In this document: piece after piece, positions 8,928-12,155 of the stretch | Numbering within the stretch: the stretch's first letter is position 1 | Layout of the letters: each line of letters starts with the position of its first letter | DNA from: Asparagopsis taxiformis | Taxonomy: Eukaryota > Rhodophyta > Florideophyceae > Bonnemaisoniales > Bonnemaisoniaceae | Length of the DNA: 12,155 bases | Direction: 5' to 3' | Assembly: GCA_030407315.1 (NCBI GenBank) | Contig: JALQPE010000270.1 | Span: 1 to 12,155 of the forward strand | Notes under the pieces: model-generated | What the model saw: the letters and a program-made list of their open reading frames with translations, nothing else | Database searches by the model: none | What the model was told of the DNA's origin: nothing | Program-made: the position numbers and the translations under genes

Positions 8928-8962
8928 AGTGATTTTTACTGTCTGAGACAGTAAAAATCACT
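8928..8962. repeat. Perfect 35-nt palindrome (17+1+17)
   Basis: The left arm at 8928-8944 (AGTGATTTTTACTGTCT) is exactly the reverse complement of the right arm at 8946-8962, with a single G between. It could extrude as a cruciform or fold as a near loop-free RNA hairpin. It is the longest perfect palindrome I found in the array. Confidence 0.92.
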
Positions 8963-9032
8963 ATGCGGCAAATGAAAATTAATGCCACACTTGGAGACAG
9001 TGATTTGCACTGTCTGGCAGACAGTACGGAAC

Positions 9033-9048
9033 ACTGTCTGCAGACAGT
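9033..9048. repeat. 16-bp perfect palindrome ACTGTCTGCAGACAGT
   Basis: This is a gapless self-complementary word in the left part of the array. It is flanked by further ACTGTC/GACAGT words that form 7-8 bp hairpins with short loops (for example 8996-9014 and 9018-9040). Confidence 0.9.
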
Positions 9049-9265
9049 AAAAAACACTGTCTCACAGTACTGTCTGAGGCAGTGAATGGAGACAGTAAAA
9101 ATTAATGATTTATTCAATAGTTCGATATGATGTAATTTACTGTACTGGGCAGTGTTGGCGGATAGTGTTTTGTATTGGCCAAGGCAACATGGCCGGATAG
9201 TGAAATACGCTGCCTGGGACAATAGATGGAACCAACACGGTGCACTGTCCTGGGCAGTACCTGGA

Positions 9266-9440
9266 GACAGTGATTTTCACTGTCCTGGGCAGTACCTGTA
9301 GACAGTACTTTGTGCTGCCCTGGGCAGTACCTGTAGACAGTATTTCGTGCTGCCCTGGGCAGCACCTGTAGACAGTATTTCGTGCTGCCCTGGGCAGCAC
9401 CTGGAGACAGTATTTCGTGCTGCCCTGGGCAGCACCTGGA
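9266..9440. repeat. Five tandem 35-bp units, each holding a palindrome
   Basis: The units start at 9266, 9301, 9336, 9371 and 9406, each opening with GACAGT. Units 4 and 5 are identical and unit 3 differs from them by one base. Units 1 and 2 are more diverged, and a sixth from 9441 decays after its first bases. Units 3-5 contain GTGCTGCCC-T-GGGCAGCAC, an exact 9+1+9 palindrome. The gradient suggests recent duplication at the right side of the array. Confidence 0.93.
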
Positions 9441-9480
9441 GACAGTAAAAGTAGTGTCCTGATATAGTAAAATTCGGTGT

Positions 9481-9699
9481 CTGGGAGTGGTGGATGAGAT
9501 GGAGCGTCACGCTGTCGTGGGCATCTTTCTGGGGTAGAGGAAGGCAGTTCTAGCGCTATGAGGATGGGGCATGGACGGTATTCATATGGGAATGGACAGA
9601 ATAGTACGGCTAGGAATTTTTATTTCGTAGTGACTATGAGCTAGCGAGAGGTATACGCGGTAGGATAGGTAGCAATCTAAGAGGGTGCGATATGGGAAG
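9481..9699. other. No feature recognised
   Basis: This purine-leaning stretch lies between the satellite and the 3' end of the minus-strand spliced locus. I see no gene, hairpin or repeat here beyond decayed traces of the array at its left edge. Confidence 0.4.
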
Positions 9700-10204
9700 C
9701 TTTACTCTGGATTTGTTTATTTGCGCAGGCTACATTGAGAATAAACAATCCCTATGTTAAAAATGCTACTACAACTAACACTATTCCGACGAGTAAAACT
9801 AAAACTACTAGAAAAGTCTAGAAATCTATCAACTGATTGAGCTGCATGAATAAGCTAGGGAATGAAGAGAAGAAGAAAAAATGATGTAGAGAAAGGAAAC
9901 AAGTTAGTGACGTTGAATTGGAGAGGGAAATTGATGGTGATTAGGAGACTAACGTACCTTAACAAATACCATTGCATCCCAAATTGAGATATGTACTCAC
10001 AGGCAGAAAAGAAAAGTAGTGGAGAAGTGGTAAGAGAGAAAGATAAATGAAAGTAGAAGTGGAACACTCACCGACTGGAAACCTGAGAAAGAGAAAACAA
10101 ATAGAAAACTGGGTTAGTGGCGTGAGTTGTGGAAACGTACCATCATGGTTCATATCCGTCGGAGACAAAGCAACAACTTTGGCCTTGGAGGCAGTATTGA
10201 TGAT
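9700..10204 (-). CDS. Small spliced locus with micro-exon (unknown protein)
   Basis: I do not recognise the protein. The minus strand carries three introns with good signals: 10140-10083 (58 nt), 10071-9996 (76 nt) and 9957-9855 (103 nt). Joining the exons 10204-10141, 10082-10072 (11 nt), 9995-9958 (38 nt) and 9854-9818 leaves one frame open across all three junctions to TAG at 9820-9818, about 49 codons. The reading is ASKAKVVALSPTD, then MNHDGF, then a hydrophobic/aromatic stretch (MQWYLLSLFM) and a C-terminus LNQLIDF. If translation starts at ATG 10153 the product is 32 residues. An in-frame stop precedes 10204, next to a TTTTAG that could be another acceptor, so more exons upstream are possible. 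AATAAA at 9721-9716 fits the 3' end. An alternative donor GTGAGT at 10000 could give another isoform. It could also be non-coding. The span given includes the presumed 3' UTR. Confidence 0.45.
9716..9721 (-). terminator. Polyadenylation signal AATAAA, minus strand
   Basis: It lies about 100 bases after the stop of the predicted spliced frame, so it suits the 3' end of that transcript. A plus-strand AATAAA also occurs at about 9740, but nothing transcribed rightward is seen before it. Confidence 0.35.
9855..9957 (-). other. Predicted intron 3 (103 nt)
   Basis: Donor GTACGT, branch-site CTAAC at 9907-9903, a run of pyrimidines including TTTTTTCTTCTTCTC and acceptor TAG at 9856-9855. This is the most canonical of the three in its pyrimidine tract. 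Confidence 0.6.
9996..10071 (-). other. Predicted intron 2 (76 nt)
   Basis: Donor GTGAGT, a long C/T-rich body and acceptor GAG at 9997-9996. The branch site is weaker (CTTAC-like). The acceptor overlaps a second GTGAGT at 10000, so the choice between acceptor and donor here may be a point of alternative splicing. Confidence 0.5.
10083..10140 (-). other. Predicted intron 1 (58 nt)
   Basis: Donor GTACGT, branch-site consensus CTAAC at 10117-10113, a pyrimidine tract TTTGTTTTCTCTTTCT and acceptor CAG. Spacing from branch to acceptor is about 30 bases. All elements lie in the right order on the minus strand only. Confidence 0.65.
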
Positions 10205-10289
10205 CTAAAACTTACGCTTTGGAAGCAGTTTAGATGATCTATACGGCTTCCACGGCCAAGGTTGTTGCTTTGTTTCCGACGGATATGAA
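10149..10289. repeat. 141-bp inverted repeat formed by an inverted exon copy
   Basis: The outer 36 bases of each arm (10149-10184 and 10254-10289) match except at two positions, and both differences would be G:U pairs in RNA, so the outer stem is fully paired. Inner arms match at about four of five positions for a further 24 bases, down to a loop of about 17 bases (10211-10227). Both arms encode the same peptide outward: minus strand TASKAKVVALSPTDM and plus strand TASTAKVVALFPTDM. The structure is thus a head-to-head duplication of exon 1 of the spliced locus. It could equally be a foldback element or a hairpin-RNA source. Confidence 0.85.
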
Positions 10290-10323
10290 GATGGAAACAG
10301 GATTTCCAGAATCTGTTGTTTAA
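10234..10323 (+). pseudogene. Inverted copy of the exon, short plus-strand frame
   Basis: Running rightward from the centre of the inverted repeat, ATG 10234 opens a 29-codon frame ending TAA at 10321-10323. It contains TAKVVALFPTDM, equivalent to the minus-strand exon. Differences between the copies within this part include three silent and two replacement changes. Beyond the homologous ATGAA-GATGG the sequence reads GGATTTCCAG. This resembles exon 2 of the minus-strand copy (GTTTCCAG) without the 58-nt intron between, a weak hint that this copy came from spliced RNA. No further exons are recognised, so it is probably a fragment. Confidence 0.4.
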
Positions 10324-10504
10324 GTAGCACTCTGCGGGCGGAAATGACGTGTAGGAGAAAAATAGAGGGATGAGTTTTGAAACGGAGCGGTGCGATGGGA
10401 GGCCCAGAAAAACGATACCTAGGGTGCGAATTACGCTTTGAAGCACATGACCTGGCAGAACAGGCGCAAAATTATTGTATCTTCTACCGCCTTCTCTAGT
10501 CTAT

Positions 10505-10517
10505 AATGACGTCATCG
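10505..10517. promoter_or_regulatory. TGACGTCA (CRE/bZIP-type) palindrome, copy 1
   Basis: AATGACGTCATCG, with the 8-bp core TGACGTCA at 10507-10514. TGACGTCA is the known binding word of CREB/ATF-type bZIP factors. Whether it acts here is inference. Confidence 0.4.
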
Positions 10518-10646
10518 CTACAGAAATATAGGAAAAACACTAGCGTATGGGGCCTACTGGAAAGGGGGAGGTGAAGAGTAGGAAAAATGGCGCACTTTCC
10601 TGGACGAGGAGTCCGCGCTTCCAGTGATGATTTGGACGGTATATAT

Positions 10647-10659
10647 CGATGACGTCATT
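10647..10659. promoter_or_regulatory. TGACGTCA palindrome, copy 2, inverted
   Basis: CGATGACGTCATT is the exact reverse complement of the 13 bases at 10505-10517, with its core at 10650-10657. Two perfect 8-bp cores 143 bp apart with matching flanks in opposite orientation are more than expected by chance in this AT-rich DNA. Confidence 0.4.
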
Positions 10660-11244
10660 GCATGCTCTGAGCACACTTGGCAGGCAGTCAAAGCGGGCCA
10701 CGTGGATGTGGGCGGCTAGGAAACAGCAGTGTGGGAGAAATTTTATAATTTTCATCTTGCAAGCGAGCAGTGAATCTGCATTGCAATATATAAATTTATG
10801 CTAATTTAAGATATCACACCGAGTACGATTCAACGAGAGATTGTGCTTTCAACTTGTAAATAGGGCCGAAAATGGTAGAGTATACGAGTAGGAAGTAGGT
10901 GTATGAGAAAATCAGATTCAGTATTAGTGCCTAGAGCATCACTGCGAAATAAACGGCCGTTTTCCGGAAATGGATACATCTTGGTTGGGTTTGTGGTTAG
11001 GGAATGCGATACAAGATAGCAAAACGATGTTTGAGTCCGGATGAAACAGCAATCAATGTGTATAAAGAAATGAGCATAGGACAAAGAATTGTGGTGAACC
11101 AGTTCATTGGATCGAATGAAAGCCTGGAAAGGTTTTCGTAACGGTTAAAAGTAATACTGTATTGAGATAGTAGTCATGTCGTAGAAGTTAGAGTTGTATT
11201 CTATGCAACAAAACTGAGCGAAGAAGAAAGACAAAAACATCAAG

Positions 11245-12155
11245 ATGGCTCCGAGACGGACTCCTATTCGAAAGAAAACCACAAGTCGTAGACAAAGGCG
11301 AGATTCGATTCACTCAATGTGGCCAGTCCCAGTGAACAGCTCCTGGGAAACTGCAGGGAGAAATCCGCAGCATGATGCAGCCTGCATGAACAAAGAAATC
11401 CCGAGAGGTAATGAGTTACGACGTGAGTGTACCACAGATGACCTATTGGAGTCCCCAAATGGAAGAACGAAGGAGACGAGTTTTACTGCATCGATGGCTC
11501 TCATCGCATAGCTGCTCTGCAACTATGCCTGGAGAAGTACTCAGGAAAGAACAGGGATTCCTTGGAATTGGTTTGGGTACAACAGTTGATTGCGCCGAAC
11601 GGGCGTCTAATTTTCGATGCGCTGGAGGTTCTGAAACTGTCTCTCGAAGCCAATATACAAACTCACGATGTCGCTTTCTGTGAGCATTGCCGACAATGTG
11701 TGTGCGGTCATAGAGTTTCTCAGGTTTTCCAACCAGATGGATCTCCTGTTGTCCGGCTTATCCTATTCTGAAAGAAGTGAGCTATATTCTGCCGTCCGAC
11801 AGGAACCGTTCGGAGAACTCGTATAGGCAGTACATCAACATTGCGAAGGGGTTCAATCGCACAGACAGCGTTGCTTTCGTGTACTGGAGCTCTACCTACC
11901 CTAGCGTTACAATGCTTTGGATAGGAACAGAGAAATCGAGGATGCAAGAACCGAGGGAAGAGATCCGGACTTTTCTCGAATTGACTCTGCCGATATGTAC
12001 GGGTGTTGCTCGTGCTTCTTGTCATAACGCAATATTCCGCAATGGCACGGACGGACGCGGACGCGCGATAAGGAGTGGTTCCAGTGGTTTGTGCTCGAGA
12101 TGACAGCGTCGTGGACAAGGATGGAGAGGAAGAGAGGACTTGTCAGAAATATCGG
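11245..12155 (+). pseudogene. Frameshifted ParB/sulfiredoxin-fold-like gene, runs off window
   Basis: ATG 11245 (context AAG-ATG-GCT) opens a frame with a basic N-terminus (MAPRRTPIRKKTTSRRQRR) and WPVPVNSSW. Near 11440 the sense passes to another frame: PIGVPKWKNEG, then FYCIDGSHRIAALQ (11484-11522). This matches the PIxV...IDGxHRxxAA pattern of ParB-like nuclease/sulfiredoxin-fold domains, whose conserved Gly-x-His-Arg binds nucleotide or phosphate. That frame stays open to 11771. Protein-like sequence moves frame again at about 11670 (SIADNVCAVIEFLRF), at about 11820 (QYINIAKGFNRTD), and probably once more further on (DKEWFQWFVLEM near 12067). At least three frameshifts make this a pseudogene. 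Bacterial ParB segregates DNA; eukaryotic relatives of the fold have varied or unknown roles, and none is assigned here. Confidence 0.55.

Larger units (their letters stand above)
8911..9480. repeat. Palindromic GACAGT/ACTGTC satellite array
   Basis: At least thirteen GACAGT words and about seven ACTGTC words lie in 570 bases, arranged so that pairs form hairpins. The left part (8911-9110) has irregular spacing of about 20-24 bases. The right part (9266-9440) is a regular 35-base tandem array. The units in between are degenerate. Reading frames across the array are products of the repeat and are not genes. The array separates the GC-rich block from the AT-richer right-hand region. Confidence 0.9.
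10324..11244. other. Intergenic stretch with two TGACGTCA sites
   Basis: About 920 bases without a convincing gene. Minus-strand frames at 10540-10755 (71 codons) and 10830-11084 (84 codons) are open but show no known domain. Their sequence includes the palindromic sites below, and I do not call them. A TATA-like ATATATAAATTTATG lies at 10786-10800. The stretch probably holds promoters for the leftward spliced locus and the rightward ParB-like relic, but no start site can be fixed. Confidence 0.4.

Noticed and set aside
9114..9510. Minus-strand frames of 77-87 codons reading a repeated Cys-rich peptide across the satellite
   Set aside because: They are direct translations of the 35-bp repeat, which stays open in several frames. 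No start context or composition suggests a gene.
9767..9777. CTACAACTAA as the far end of the GC-rich element (LTR end CTACA plus an ACTAG-like target duplication)
   Set aside because: It lies beyond the satellite in AT-rich DNA, the duplication is imperfect, and no LTR similarity precedes it.
9755..9820. Minus-strand hydrophobic stretch (TFLVVLVLLVGIVLVVVAF) that looks like a membrane segment
   Set aside because: An in-frame TAG lies directly before it, and using it needs a later acceptor with a poor pyrimidine tract. The frame joined through the CCCTAG acceptor ends earlier, so this is probably 3' UTR.
10830..11084. 84-codon minus-strand frame
   Set aside because: No recognisable motif and no splice or promoter support; length is compatible with chance.
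11408..11437. GTAATG...CACAG as an intron repairing the ParB-like frame
   Set aside because: At 30 nt it is too short, and an in-frame TGA would remain directly after the acceptor. A frameshift is simpler.

Overview
This window looks like a transposon-rich, gene-poor stretch of a eukaryotic nuclear genome. An oomycete (Phytophthora-like) source fits best. The reasons are the chromodomain-bearing Ty3/Gypsy polyprotein with the integrase-linker-chromodomain order I associate with oomycete elements, very GC-rich coding sequence beside AT-richer DNA, and short introns with GTACGT/GTGAGT donors, CTAAC branch sites and pyrimidine tracts. The assignment rests on family resemblance from memory, not on a search. 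No rRNA, tRNA, CRISPR array or bacterial operon is visible.

Layout: (1) 1-937 has no convincing gene. (2) 938-3126, minus strand, is the 3' half of a decayed Ty3/Gypsy element: RNase H end, integrase, GPY-type module, chromodomain, polypurine tract and a candidate 3' LTR. It is in one reading frame, broken by two UAG codons, and the first integrase catalytic Asp is Glu. (3) 3127 to about 8890, plus strand, is sharply more GC-rich. It starts with a TGTAG...CTACA block of about 620 bp that looks like an LTR, then a possible primer-binding site, a pyrimidine-rich leader, and a gag-like two-part coding region (4111-6955) ending in a long coiled coil. An AATAAA and about 1.9 kb without a convincing gene follow. 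No polymerase is seen, so a non-autonomous LTR element is my best model, but no 3' LTR was found. (4) 8911-9480 is an AT-richer array built from GACAGT/ACTGTC palindromes, including a perfect 17+1+17 palindrome and five tandem 35-bp units. (5) 9700-10204, minus strand, carries well-formed intron signals. Splicing them gives a continuous small reading frame through an 11-nt micro-exon. Its first exon is duplicated in inverted orientation (10149-10289), so the two copies face outward. (6) 10324-11244 is intergenic with two TGACGTCA palindromes. (7) 11245 to the window end, plus strand, is a frameshifted relic of a protein with a ParB/sulfiredoxin-like signature (PIGV ... IDGSHRIAAL).

The parts do not form one pathway. 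The window reads as layered insertions and decay: a GC-rich element abutting an old Gypsy copy, a palindromic satellite, an intron-rich micro-exon locus with an inverted exon duplication, and a dying ParB-like gene. The micro-exon/inverted-exon locus and the palindromic satellite are the least explained by known families.
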